From: Leptidea sinapis
Taxonomy: Eukaryota; Arthropoda; Insecta; Lepidoptera; Pieridae
Length of the DNA stretch: 64,000 nt
Assembly: GCF_905404315.1 (NCBI RefSeq)
Contig: NC_066290.1
Location: 6,509,453-6,573,452, forward strand
Direction of reading: 5' to 3'
Position numbers and translations under genes: made by a program. The notes under the pieces are model-generated. The model was not told the origin of the DNA. It worked only from the letters and a program-made list of their open reading frames with translations, and did no database searches. Within the stretch, counting starts at the first letter, position 1. Every line of letters starts with the position of its first letter. Shown piece after piece: positions 27,201-35,311 of the stretch.

Positions 27201-28907
27201 TTTGCCATAGGCCTCCCCCAATTGTCTCCATTGAGGTCTATCCTTCGCAACCCTTGTCCAATATGGCTCTAAAGTCAGGCTTATATCGTCCTCCCATCTC
27301 ATCTTTGGTCTTACCTGCATTCTAGTGCCATCTCTGAGATAACAAATCGTAACGTAATCATATATAACGTCGTATCGTAATCCAACATGTATATGCAATT
27401 AAAAGTTTGACTTTGACTTTGCTCCACTTTTATGTTCAACTACGAAGCATGTGTCCGGTCCACACTTCTATAATATAGCTTATCTTTAAGGTTTTGCTGT
27501 TTTAATTAATATCGGATGGATAAATATCCAGAGTGAAGGAATAAGTTAGAAATTCTGTTAATTTTTCCTCTACAACCGTTCATAGGAAATAAAAGAGTAA
27601 TGCATAGATGACTAATGTGATATACTATATTTATTATTATATATAGATATATATCATACCACAAAGTAACGAGTGCAATCGTAGTGCCGCTCAGAACTTT
27701 TGGGTTTTTTCAAGAGCGGCACTGCATTGTAATGGGCATGGTGTATATACGATACGACATGGGTACCTTCAAAAAAAGCGCGTACACCTTCCGTAAAGGC
27801 CGGCAACGCTCTTGTGATTCCTCTGGTGTTGCAAGAGAATGTGGGCGGCGGTGATCACTTAACACCAGGTGACCCGTACGGTCGTTTGTCCTCCTATTCC
27901 ATAAAAAAAATAAAATGGTGTATCAATTATCATCAGCTGAACGTGCTGCTCGTCTCGTCCTTTATTTTCATAAAAAAAGACTATAATATTGTAACAATAA
28001 TTGTAATATTATCTCCAGGTTGCTAGACGCTGGGGCATCCGCAAGAACAAGCCGAAAATGAATTACGAGAAGTTATCGCGTGGCCTCCGCTACTACTATG
28101 ACAAAAACATCATTCACAAAACGGCTGGAAAACGCTACGTGTATCGCTTTGTCTGTGATTTGCAGAGTTTATTGGGGTAAATATTAATTAAACAATTTGT
28201 TATGTTTTTAAAAGTGACAATCCCCACTTCTAGGATTAATACACAAATAAAATTTGAAAAAAAAAAATATGAATGATGCGGGGCTCGAACTCATGACCTC
28301 CGGCGCCAAAATTTTGTTTTCAAATTTTATTTGTGAAATATTAATTAAGTAATTAAAATATTTTTATTCAAAATAGTATTTAAAATCATTTATTGAACGT
28401 CAAAAACTACCACCCATTCAAAAGAGACTGCCTCAGACCTGAGAAGAATGGGCGCAAGAAACTCAGTGGTTTTTTTTTTCAATATAAAATATGGATTACA
28501 ATGTAATATCGTACAATAAACATTTATAATTAAAGAGCCTGAGGGTGTTCGCTTTATTCTCAGTCCGTGGTGTCATTAAGAAAATCGTTTATGCTATAAT
28601 AACCTTTCCCCCACAAACGTTTTTTAACAATTCTTATAAATTTTGTAACACATTTGTTTTGTACATTTTCTGGGATCATATTGTAGAAGCATATACATCG
28701 CCCAACAAAAGAAAAGAGTCACTCAGTGAAACATTCTAAATCGTAATTGGAATTAACTTTGGGAGGTATAGGTACCTTTCTTGAATAAAATACGTATGTT
28801 TATAAAGATTAATATTATATAAATATTCATTACTTTGTTTCAGAATTTCTCCTGAACAATTGCATGCGATGTATGAGCCCAAGATGGAGAAGAAAGACGA
28901 TGATTGA
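5963..28907 (+). CDS. pnt: pointed, ETS-domain transcription factor (P1-like isoform)
   Basis: This is an ETS-1/2-class nuclear transcription factor, the effector of EGFR/Ras/MAPK signalling in insects. Coding exons are 5963-6248, 23775-24029, 25721-25876, 26541-26659, 28019-28176 and 28844-28907. All junctions are GT-AG and in phase, giving 345 residues. Residues 1-96 are an isoform-specific N-terminus. Residues 97-233 are a low-complexity stretch rich in Tyr, Pro and Gly. Residues about 236-320 are the ETS domain, with the helix-3 motif SRGLRYYYDK at 292-301, whose Arg293 and Arg296 correspond to the GGA-contacting arginines of the family. The tail is short and ends KKDDD. No PNT/SAM domain is visible, so this resembles the Drosophila P1 form; exons for a PNT-bearing form would lie upstream of the window. 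The ETS sequence matches Ets1/Pointed much better than Ets21C- or Ets65A-type proteins. The first Met and the completeness of the N-terminal part are less certain than the ETS exons. Confidence 0.92.
7631..7820 (+). repeat. diverged family A element
   Basis: Weak forward match including AAGGGCGCAAGTAGCTAGT, GAGCAGCACGACATTG and CTCGTCTCG. Confidence 0.5.
8372..8680. repeat. inverted dimer of family G
   Basis: CCGACAGACGTTGTTCTGTTC at the left is mirrored by GAACAGAACAACGCCTTTCGG at the right, with an AT microsatellite at the centre. Confidence 0.7.
10313..10620 (+). repeat. family A hairpin element
   Basis: Nearly full copy, from CCAGTGGCAGGCTCC to GTCTCGTC plus an A-run. An internal hairpin is formed by GTGCCGCTCAG and CTGAGCGGCAC. 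Confidence 0.85.
12420..12930 (+). promoter_or_regulatory. possible second internal promoter or enhancer in pnt intron 1
   Basis: The block contains two half-palindromic CRE-like sites (TGACGTA about 12432, TACGTCA about 12450). It also has a strong ETS site (CACTTCCGG, 12479-12487), an ATGGCGGCC motif near 12835 and a consensus GTAAGT donor at 12862. The ATG at 12821 is not in phase with pnt exon 2, so if transcribed this would be a non-coding leader exon. Confidence 0.3.
13466..13728. mobile_element. inverted-repeat element with tRNA-like unit (family T)
   Basis: The outer arm (ACAATTTGTTATATTCTTAAAG, CACTTCTGGGATTAG, ACACAAATAAAA) is followed by a reversed tRNA-3'-like piece (GAACCATGCGGGACTCGAA), a spacer (GAAGCCACCTGAGAG...) and a forward tRNA-like unit ending CGTCGTTCATAAAATTTTG. 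Confidence 0.6.
14111..14130. promoter_or_regulatory. paired inverted E-boxes
   Basis: GCAGGTG and CACCTGC form a near-perfect 20-bp palindrome in pnt intron 1, in a locally GC-rich block (about 14.05-14.16 kb). CAGGTG is the core bound by Snail-class and some bHLH factors. Its function is unknown. Confidence 0.3.
14620..14760 (+). mobile_element. RTE-type 3' end
   Basis: Ends with codons for GEAFVQQWTYSG and two stops, the typical terminus of a lepidopteran RTE/endonuclease-RT protein. The rest is degraded. Confidence 0.65.
15595..15812 (-). repeat. family A element, partial
   Basis: Reversed copy with a short duplication in GCCGCAGCCGG near its end. Confidence 0.8.
18074..18317 (+). promoter_or_regulatory. 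candidate internal pnt promoter (CCAAT, GC-rich, TATA, Inr)
   Basis: In a CpG-rich island within the 17.5-kb first intron, a CCAAT box (18074-18078) and an inverted one (ATTGG, 18133-18137) flank GC-box-like sequence. TATAAA lies at 18283-18288. TCATTC, matching the insect initiator TCAKTY, lies at 18312-18317. Its A (18314) is 31 bases after the first T of the TATA box, the normal core-promoter spacing. Confidence 0.55.
18328..18343 (+). CDS. pnt: candidate alternative first coding exon of pnt
   Basis: The ATG has A at -3 and starts 14 bases after the predicted initiation site. It reads MWKDD plus one base, then a consensus GTGAGT donor. The single leftover base is exactly the phase needed by exon 2 at 23775. 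Joined, it would give a 255-residue form starting MWKDDC and lacking the P1-type N-terminus. This is inference from sequence signals only; the exon is too short to test by homology. Confidence 0.45.
18552..18850 (-). repeat. family A hairpin element
   Basis: Reversed, nearly full copy in pnt intron 1, just downstream of the candidate alternative first exon. Confidence 0.85.
19342..19610 (+). repeat. family A hairpin element
   Basis: Forward copy with an internal deletion after GGCTCCTT. Confidence 0.85.
19785..19951 (+). repeat. family A element, 5'-truncated
   Basis: Forward partial copy 175 bp after the preceding one, ending in CATAAAAAA. Confidence 0.75.
21715..21845 (-). mobile_element. 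family C 3' UTR fragment
   Basis: Reversed short copy starting CAAATTCAAATATTTTTATT, with the ACTACCACCCATTC block. In pnt intron 1. Confidence 0.65.
22210..22448 (+). mobile_element. palindromic MITE (family D), full copy
   Basis: Arms of about 60 bp beginning ATACAAATGATTTGAGTTTT and ending in its complement enclose a core with ACACGAGGCATCCTCAG and TCTCGCCAAAATCTGGCACGAGAC. GGCTGTTCCAT occurs on both sides and may be the target duplication. Confidence 0.75.
22912..23236 (+). repeat. inverted-repeat partner upstream of pnt exon 2
   Basis: About 310 bp matching, in reverse complement, 26158-26458. Shared blocks include AGTATAATCCGGC, GTAGTGGATTTC and TGACTGCACGTTTCATAC. Confidence 0.75.
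23775..24029 (+). CDS. pnt: pnt exon 2, Tyr/Pro/Ala-rich
   Basis: The exon is preceded by a TTTCCAG acceptor and followed by a GTGAGT donor. It encodes residues 97-180 and is very GC-rich compared with the flanking introns. A degenerate internal repeat (LDEYYQPEY and LDEYYHHAH) and His/Ala alternation are visible. Its length, 255 nt, is a multiple of three, so skipping keeps the frame. Confidence 0.85.
24971..25003. repeat. perfect AT hairpin
   Basis: ATTCTAAATAATTTTT and its complement make a 33-bp stem-loop in pnt intron 2. Confidence 0.6.
25034..25310 (+). repeat. family G copy and AT palindrome
   Basis: Starts CTAGCTGACCCGGCAGACG. It is followed by a TGGCGTTATCTATATAT inverted pair around a TA microsatellite (25255-25304). 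Confidence 0.65.
25456..25514 (+). repeat. family A tail fragment
   Basis: Last 60 bp of the element (ATTACCATCAGCTGAACGTC...ATGAAAAAA). Confidence 0.65.
25721..25876 (+). CDS. pnt: pnt exon 3
   Basis: Acceptor TTTTACAG, donor GTACTG. The exon encodes residues 182-232, Gly/Tyr-rich at first and then with WSEW and LIPQDKLPYP motifs just before the ETS domain. At 156 nt it is also frame-neutral. Confidence 0.85.
26158..26458 (-). repeat. inverted-repeat partner downstream of pnt exon 3
   Basis: Reverse-complement partner of 22912-23236. The two enclose pnt exons 2 and 3. Confidence 0.75.
26541..26659 (+). CDS. pnt: pnt exon 4, first half of ETS domain
   Basis: The exon encodes residues 234-272, beginning GPIQLWQFLLELL and ending FKLTDPDE. 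This is the N-terminal helix and first beta strands of an ETS domain. Acceptor TGTGCAG, donor GTATTT; it ends in phase 0. Confidence 0.97.
27174..27420 (-). mobile_element. RTE-type retrotransposon C-terminal fragment
   Basis: On the - strand it reads RPKMRWEDDI, WTRVAKDRPQWRQLGEA and RHTELRDIL, the usual end of RTE-clade reverse-transcriptase proteins. It sits in pnt intron 4. Confidence 0.8.
27664..27979 (+). repeat. family A element, interrupted
   Basis: Forward copy in two parts (27664-27746 and 27915-27979) around the family B insertion. Confidence 0.8.
27747..27914 (+). mobile_element. family B tail inserted into a family A element
   Basis: A 168-bp retrotransposon tail ending CCATAAAAAAAATAAA is flanked by ATGGTGTAT on both sides (27738-27746, 27915-27923). 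It splits one family A copy. Confidence 0.85.
28019..28176 (+). CDS. pnt: pnt exon 5, ETS recognition helix
   Basis: The exon encodes residues 273-324, starting VARRWG and including KMNYEKLSRGLRYYYDK and the final ETS strands GKRYVYRF. Splitting the domain after the DPDE motif is the usual ETS intron position. Confidence 0.97.
28191..28336. mobile_element. family T element, deleted
   Basis: Left arm and the reversed tRNA-like 3' part (GATGCGGGGCTCGAACTC) are joined directly to the right arm. Confidence 0.55.
28353..28735 (-). mobile_element. family C tail
   Basis: A reversed copy in pnt intron 5, including the 3' UTR block ACCACCCATTCAAAAGAGACTG and part of the coding end. Confidence 0.75.
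28844..28907 (+). CDS. pnt: pnt exon 6, C-terminus
   Basis: Acceptor TTGTTTCAG. The exon encodes the C-terminal residues ISPEQLHAMYEP... to KKDDD and a TGA stop at 28905-28907. SPEQLHAM matches the segment that follows the ETS domain in Ets1/Pointed. Confidence 0.9.
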
Positions 28908-29085
28908 ACCCGAGGTGTCTATGGCCGCGCATTGTCTATGGCAATATCAACAAACGCAAGAAAATAATACTTGTCTTTTATACAAAAGTACCATTATGTC
29001 GCACGTGCCACAAATTAATGCAATTTTTATCTCACAATACAGATTAGTAACTATGTTTCATATATTATTACGAAATCGATATTTG

Positions 29086-29091
29086 AATAAA
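29086..29091 (+). promoter_or_regulatory. candidate pnt polyadenylation signal
   Basis: AATAAA lies 179 bases after the pnt stop. Further AATAAA motifs downstream (about 29.79, 30.72 and 30.85 kb) could give longer 3' UTRs. Confidence 0.4.
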
Positions 29092-31045
29092 TGATTTCGT
29101 CCAAAAATATACACTTATTTTTGTCAGGCTAGCTCGGTGCTGTTCTTATATTAGCATACTTTATAAACAGATTACTGTATTTTTAAGCTACAAACATTGG
29201 TTTAGTAACGGGTCGTACGTAATAATAGATACGTGGAAGGCGTTTTGTGCTTTAATTTACTTGATTTACGTACCGTATTTAGTAATTCTTGAGAATTACC
29301 TATCACAACTGTATTACAAAATTTCGCGCCAAAATTTCTGTCATGTTTAGTTTTTTTTTGGAACAGCATAGTATGCGCATTCAGCCAATCATCTTTAGCT
29401 GGATGAGAAACCGTTATCATGACAATTGTATGGCCTTTTATACATGGCAATAAATGTTATAACTATTTACTTTACATGATTTTGATACTTTTAATTGTTT
29501 AAGATATAATAAGTAAATATACAATGTAAACGTTCAATACTTCAGTTACCTACAGACTTTACTACAATTTTAAATATCAGTGAAAAATGACTTCCTGCCA
29601 ACTTTGTCAGACATCTGTAATGTATTATGTGCTGACATTATTCAGACTTTAGGAAAATCAAGTATTTAAATTGACAGAATTAGGTGCAACTAGTCTTAAA
29701 TTATGGTGCGGCCCACGTCTAAGAGCGTTCATCCATTATTTATTTTTCATTCTTCGAGTGTTTTGTGTTTCAGCCAAGTGTTGTCACACTTAAATAAATA
29801 ATAATAACGTTTCTTCGTTTAATTAAAAATGTTTAACCAATTTCACTAATTGTCGGATTTGATCTCATGCACATCCTCCAGTGGAATTTATTTCTTATGA
29901 TAACGCTATAATTATTCTACTGTAAACTTGTTGTTTAATACAATTTAATATATAATAAAACCAACGGTGCCTTACACTCACAGAAGTATCATGAAATATA
30001 TTTTACTTCAACAAATTTACTGAATCAAATCTACAAAGACTTAAGACTACATTGATATATAGTGCTGGTCAGTCAGGTCATAGTAGCCAGTGGTTGAAGT
30101 AATTGAAATTTGATTTAGTCAGCTTGACTTACTAATATAAGTATTTTCAACTACTTATTCATAATTAACAATAGTTCAGCTATCCATCTACTAATAATGT
30201 AAATATAAGTTAATTTTGTTACTTCGTAAAATAATTAGGTATTATAATATTATACTAGATTTTAAGTGTTGTATGTTGATTCGCAAATTGTTGCAATATG
30301 CGGTTAAATTAAATATATTATGTGATTATGTATGGACATAAAAAAATTACACAGAGTCCAAAGATTTTTTTAATCCATATACCCACCAATTGGTAAAAAT
30401 ACTGTGAAATTACCAAAGGTAACTAACTGCAAATTCAAAAATACCTAAGCCAATATTGACAAATTTTGTAAAATGATAGCAAATTGTTGGATTACAACAC
30501 CGGGTGACGTCTTAGAGTCGCTGATCTCGTAGTAAGAGATATCTTACTAGTTATGAAATTAATTAGTTGTATTATTTTCAATTTTTATAGATCCTAGCAT
30601 ACACCGAAGATATTTCGATAAGTTTTATTTTGTAAAGTATTATTCCTCCATCAATATTATATACCAAACTTACTCTATAAATATAATGGAACGTTTATAA
30701 ATCTCGGTGCTGTTTTTGAATAAATACGATTTTTTAATCCTGGTAACATTCGATTGTCTTCCCTTGTAGTAGGTATTTAAATTAAAACTATTAGGAAAAT
30801 TCCCGTAATGCCAACATTATCAACCGAATTGTAAATTAGATAATTTGTAAAATAAATTATTGTATCACATTTAAATATATAATAGTTAACCCAGTTAATT
30901 GTATGTATGTATTGATGGAAGATTTAAATTAAAATATATATTTACGAAATTATGCTGTTATTTTATTTATACATTTTGAATAATTTCAGAATAAGATATG
31001 GCTTCTAGAATACTGTGACGTGCTTGAATTATTGAATTAGACGAA
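29092..31045. other. pnt 3' flank, no gene seen
   Basis: AT-rich sequence with no convincing coding potential on either strand. It may include a long 3' UTR of pnt. Confidence 0.4.
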
Positions 31046-31366
31046 TTACCCCTCGTTAACACCAAGGTATTATACACGTATTTGACAAGTTTCATGCAAA
31101 TCATAAATACAAGTAGTATGCAATGTTTTCAAAATACAAAAACATAAAACTTGTCCTAGACAATATTTGTATGATACTTGTCTGATGAAATTGTTTGTCA
31201 CCAATTAGTTGTCTACATGTATATGATTTCATGTTATATACTTGTTGTAGGCTTGTAACTAAACTTGTTTAAGACATGTCAGTGCAGAAGTTAATTAATT
31301 TGACAACACAATTATTGACTACTGGTACAGACAATAGAAAGTGAAGGTACTCCGGAACTTTGTTTC

Positions 31367-31591
31367 ATGAGTGCAGTATACTTGTACACCATACAGAATG
31401 AAGGAAATTCAAGAAAACCACGCAAGTACTGGTCGCGATTATTTTTGAGGAGACGACAGCAAGAAGGGGCCTATCGTTCCTTAGTGAATTATTTAAGAAT
31501 AGAAGAAAAAAGTGGATTCAGAAATTTTGTTAGAATGAGACCAATAAATTTGGAGAATTTGCTTCAAAAAGTTGCACCATACTTTTCTTAG
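31367..31591 (+). pseudogene. Harbinger transposase N-terminal fragment
   Basis: The frame includes KPRKYWSRLFLRRRQQEGAY and FRMRPINLENLLQKVAPY-like motifs typical of the start of HARBI1-type transposases. It is broken by TAG at 31589. The same frame then continues QYSQYRDAFTPAE, the next conserved motif, before the family B insertion removes the rest. The DDE catalytic part is absent. Confidence 0.75.
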
Positions 31592-31630
31592 CAGTATTCA
31601 CAGTATCGAGATGCCTTCACTCCAGCAGAG

Positions 31631-31782
31631 ATTTTTTTTTTATTGAAACGGAGGACAAACGAGCGTACGCATGGGTCACCTGGTGATTTGTGATCAGCGC
31701 CGCACACATTCTCTTGCAACACCAGAGGAATCACAGGAGCGTTGCCAGCCTTGAAGGAAGCCGTACGCGCTTTTATTGTTAG
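31631..31782 (-). mobile_element. family B tail inside the Harbinger element
   Basis: A reversed copy of the same tail, with its T-run at the left end, interrupts the Harbinger transposase frame. Confidence 0.75.
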
Positions 31783-33288
31783 CTGTTTATTTGAGATTTC
31801 TAGCTCACTAGCTACTGACTCATATTCTTATTTGTATTTACATCGGAAATCAAAGGCAAAATGTAGATAATGCATTACTCATGCTTGCGATTTTTTAAGC
31901 ATCGAAAGAATATCTTAATATAAGCCGAGATAAATATTGCTAATAAAGCTTATGTCTTTGAGCACTCCATTAAAATTTATCTTCTTCTTTTCCACTAAAA
32001 AAAAGCGGTCTGTCCGGTAAATGCTTAAAACTTTATCCACCAAGCATGGATAGAGTATGAAAGTTGTTTTAAATAAGTATTATTAACAATACTTGATAAT
32101 AACATGTATGTTTTAAGTTGGTGTGAACGCTGTCAATGTATCAAACATTTCTCAGATCTATATGTGAACGCGAATGTGTTTTATACTTGCATAAAAACTT
32201 GTTGGCAACACAGTGTGAACGCAAGAATGTTTCAGATAATTGCAATACACGTTAAAAACAAATCATTATGTTTTCTACAAGTTTTGTATAAAACAAGTTT
32301 TTGACATGTTTCTTGGTGTAAACGAGGGGTTACTATGAAATGTTTGATAGATTAGATCTGAAGTTTTCTAATAGGTACTGTAGGACAGCCAAACAGGCTA
32401 AATTCCTAAACAAAACCTACAGGCACTCAATCTTCTAGATAGACCTTTTTTTTGGTATGGAAAAGGAGGACAAACGAGCCTACCAGTCATCTGGAGTTAA
32501 GTTCCTACACGTCACATGATGAAGCATGTAGATTTTTAAATATGTTTCAACATTCTTGATTGTCAGGTAAAACAAACTGTTCAAAATTATGGAGTACCCT
32601 ATCGTTTAATGTAATACAATATAGAACACGTCATACGAACCTCCTGGTTGCACCAAGCACTAAAACGAACTATTATAAAAACTCGATTATAGCAGGTTTC
32701 AAAATAATTACTATGGTATTCTAGATATTTTCATTTTAGAAGGATAAATTGAAGCGAGAAATCAATGACGTTCTATACATATGGAAATATAATTCGCAGT
32801 CTAATAGCGAAACGGCAAAAGTGTGATTAAAGACAGCATAAGCACACTTTTCTCCTTAGCCAATTGTGTGTCAATCACCAAGTCTAATTGTGCTACAAAA
32901 AAGTGCCCAAATAATACGGTCACGACTCTGACTGAACTCCAATACAACGCGAACGAACTGTTATACCGTTGCTCTAGGTTACAGTGCAATCCTCTTCCAT
33001 CTTACTCAGCATCCTACACATTTCCTTTATTCAACTCTCATCCTCACATCCAGTCCGCTCCGAGCATCCATCCTCGACACTCGTTTTTAAATTAAATAAA
33101 TGCTCGTTAAATAAATAAAATTGTTTTTTAAAAAGCTTCTCCGAGAATCACGCATAACAGAACGCACTAGACGGCACAACTTAGTATCCTTACCATCCAA
33201 ATGTGCACCATTTGTATCTTACGTGTACAACCAAACTATGAAATAAGCATTGCTGCGCTTTATTTTCAGGTCATTGTGGGTCAACCTG

Positions 33289-33420
33289 GAATGCCAGGTT
33301 GCCTTCAAAAAGCGCATATAAAACCATAAAAACCAGCAACGTTCTAGGTATCTACTCATAATATCCTTAGGTATTGCAAGAACCATGGAAAATAGTAATC
33401 ACCTGCCATCTGCTAACCCT
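33289..33420 (+). mobile_element. degenerate family B tail
   Basis: Recognisable segments include TTCAAAAAGCGC, GGTATTGCAAGA and AATCACCTG. It is heavily mutated. Another short reversed piece lies at 32445-32500. Confidence 0.45.
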
Positions 33421-33802
33421 TGTGTAATAATGCTGAATCGCTAAGCAAATAGATCTGTCCAGAAACCTGGTAGGATAATACTTTTTATGATACATATATA
33501 TGCCTAATTACAATGCAGTCCCACTCAAGTTTCTTGAAATACACAAAATTCTGAAAGCATCGCATTTATTGTGCTAGACACTTTAAGTCTCATTAGCCCA
33601 GTAATTTCACTAGAATGCGGTATTTTTGTTTTCCCGTACCTATAATAAGCAAAGAGCTCTTTTGAATGAGCGCATAGTTTTATGGAGGGTACGATTGCTA
33701 CCAGACTTAGGATATCTGACGTCACTTGACCAACATCGAGAATCTGTTATAGAGGCATTCAGACCCATATAGATAATTATAAAAAATTATAAATCCTCCT
33801 AT

Positions 33803-33987
33803 ATTCAAATGTTGTGAGCCTTCTTAAGTGTGAATTCCGCTAAGATTCGTCTTCAATCAATTCGACACGTGTTTCGCCTCTAGACGAGGCATCCTCAGGA
33901 GATGTTGACTCGCCAAATTCTGGCACGAGTCTGAAGGCTCACAACATTTGAATCACTATGGATTTCCGCAAAATAACGCCTACTTCC
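33803..33987 (-). mobile_element. palindromic MITE (family D), diverged
   Basis: The core is conserved. The outer arm AAGTAGGCGTTATTTTGCGG is on the right, reversed. A short GTGAGCCTTC/GAAGGCTCAC pair replaces the usual arms. Confidence 0.6.
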
Positions 33988-34447
33988 ATTAATTACCGCT
34001 CTTATATAAGAAAAAACTAAGAACAACTTTAAATCAATCTTAGTGGTGGACTACTAAAGTGGGAATTTGAATTAATAAAATTATTTTCTTTACGTGATGT
34101 GGTAATGGTGCACATCCGATTCATACGAAGTTTTGGAACACTGTTGAGAAAATAATCAATAAATTTGAAATAATGTTACCTAATATTAATATTATAATTA
34201 ATGTTAAATCTTTGTTCTAACATCGCACCCAAATGAGAAATGCTTCTGTAGTCTATCACTTGACCTAGTCCACTCACAGACCCCTCCTAGGCTAGGCGTC
34301 TTCCTATATTATAATTATATATTTATACCTTGATTCCGCTGCTGACACTAATTATCAACTAGTTAAGCTCCAGCGTTTCTCAATTAACTAAATGCTATGG
34401 GATATCTTAATTATTTAAAAAAAAATTTCAATGAGATTCACAATCAG

Positions 34448-34663
34448 TTACTCCTTTTTCTCGTAGAGAAGGTACAGCTTCGCTGCAATTTGATGTATCT
34501 TATGTTGCGTGTTATTGATTCTGGATTTCGGCAGCAAAAAGCAGGTCAAATAGGAATCTGTGATAATTCGTAAAAGAGGTATCGCAATTGAATGGTGCAC
34601 CAGACCTAACATAAAAGCAATGTAGTTGTATGATGGGGAGTAGAAACCGACATCGATGGACAT
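34448..34663 (-). CDS. unrecognised possible terminal exon
   Basis: On the - strand a TTGCAG acceptor is followed by 71 open codons beginning MSIDVGFYSP and ending LLYEKKE with TAA. The middle (about residues 14-45) is hydrophobic and could hold one or two membrane segments; the end is Lys/Glu-rich. I do not recognise the family. Upstream exons would have to lie beneath or beyond mRpL37 on the opposite strand, and none was found, so it may be a gene fragment or chance. Confidence 0.25.
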   Translation of the reverse strand: MSIDVGFYSPSYNYIAFMLGLVHHSIAIPLLRIITDSYLTCFLLPKSRINNTQHKIHQIAAKLYLLYEKKE

Positions 34664-35132
34664 CTGCAAATCGAGAACTGATGAAATGTATCACCGTATA
34701 TTTTGACGTAATGAGTAATGACCGGTAGTGAGACATCCCCGACGAAGTTAGTTAGGCGCAGACGCTCTTTCGTTTTATCTTCTATGCATAATTATTAAGG
34801 ACCTTAATTATTACTCTTTCATAAAACAGGGCGTTCAAATAGAATTAAACCTATTATTTAATAGTGAAGCTGAACTTTATGGCAGTTTTATGTTCTTGTT
34901 TAGTTTCTCTTCGTACATAAATGTCAATGTCAAAAGATAAAGTAAATATTTTCTGGATTCTCAGTCTAAGTCTGAATATAACCTTAAATTTTATCTAACA
35001 AACGTAAATAATTAAATATGTACATCAAATAATTATTTAATAAGAGAATATTGTCGAATATGATTTAATGAAATTCATTCTATTTATATACACATATATT
35101 GATATCACGTGTTACAAAAAAATCATATCAAA
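34664..35132. other. mRpL37 5' flank
   Basis: Promoter and 5' UTR of mRpL37 are expected here. No TATA box at a convincing place and no coding sequence were seen. Confidence 0.4.
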
Positions 35133-35311
35133 ATGAAACTTTCACGAGTCTTATATAGGCAACATATTGGGTTTATGTTCAAAAAACATTGGCTAGTTCA
35201 AGGCAGCCGCGTACCAATTGATACAGGCGTAGAAAAGTATTTAAAAGAAAAGGGAATTAAAGTGGAAGATGCATTGGAGTTTATAAAGGAAGAACCAAGG
35301 ACTTTTGACAG
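35133..35311 (+). CDS. mRpL37: mRpL37 exon 1
   Basis: The first in-frame ATG is at 35133 with context TCAAAATG. The exon encodes residues 1-59 plus two bases; donor GTTAAT. It is followed by a short 77-bp intron. Confidence 0.82.

Larger units (their letters stand above)
31049..32329 (+). mobile_element. PIF/Harbinger DNA transposon, defective
   Basis: The terminal inverted repeats CCCCTCGTTAACACCAAG (31049) and CTTGGTGTAAACGAGGGG (ending 32329) differ at one base. They are flanked by TTA on both sides (31046-31048 and 32330-32332), the 3-bp target duplication typical of PIF/Harbinger. Many ACTTGT/ACAAGT motifs lie near both ends. The element is 1281 bp and carries a transposase N-terminal fragment. 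It is interrupted by a reversed family B tail at 31631-31782. Confidence 0.85.
32333..34447. other. intergenic, repeat fragments only
   Basis: Between the Harbinger element and the unrecognised - strand frame I saw only family B fragments (32445-32500, 33289-33420), a palindromic MITE (33803-33987) and short frames without similarity (for example 32823-33095). Confidence 0.4.

Noticed and set aside
32823..33095. 90-codon + strand frame and its antisense partner
   Set aside because: Both strands are open over the same stretch, with no similarity and no splice context.
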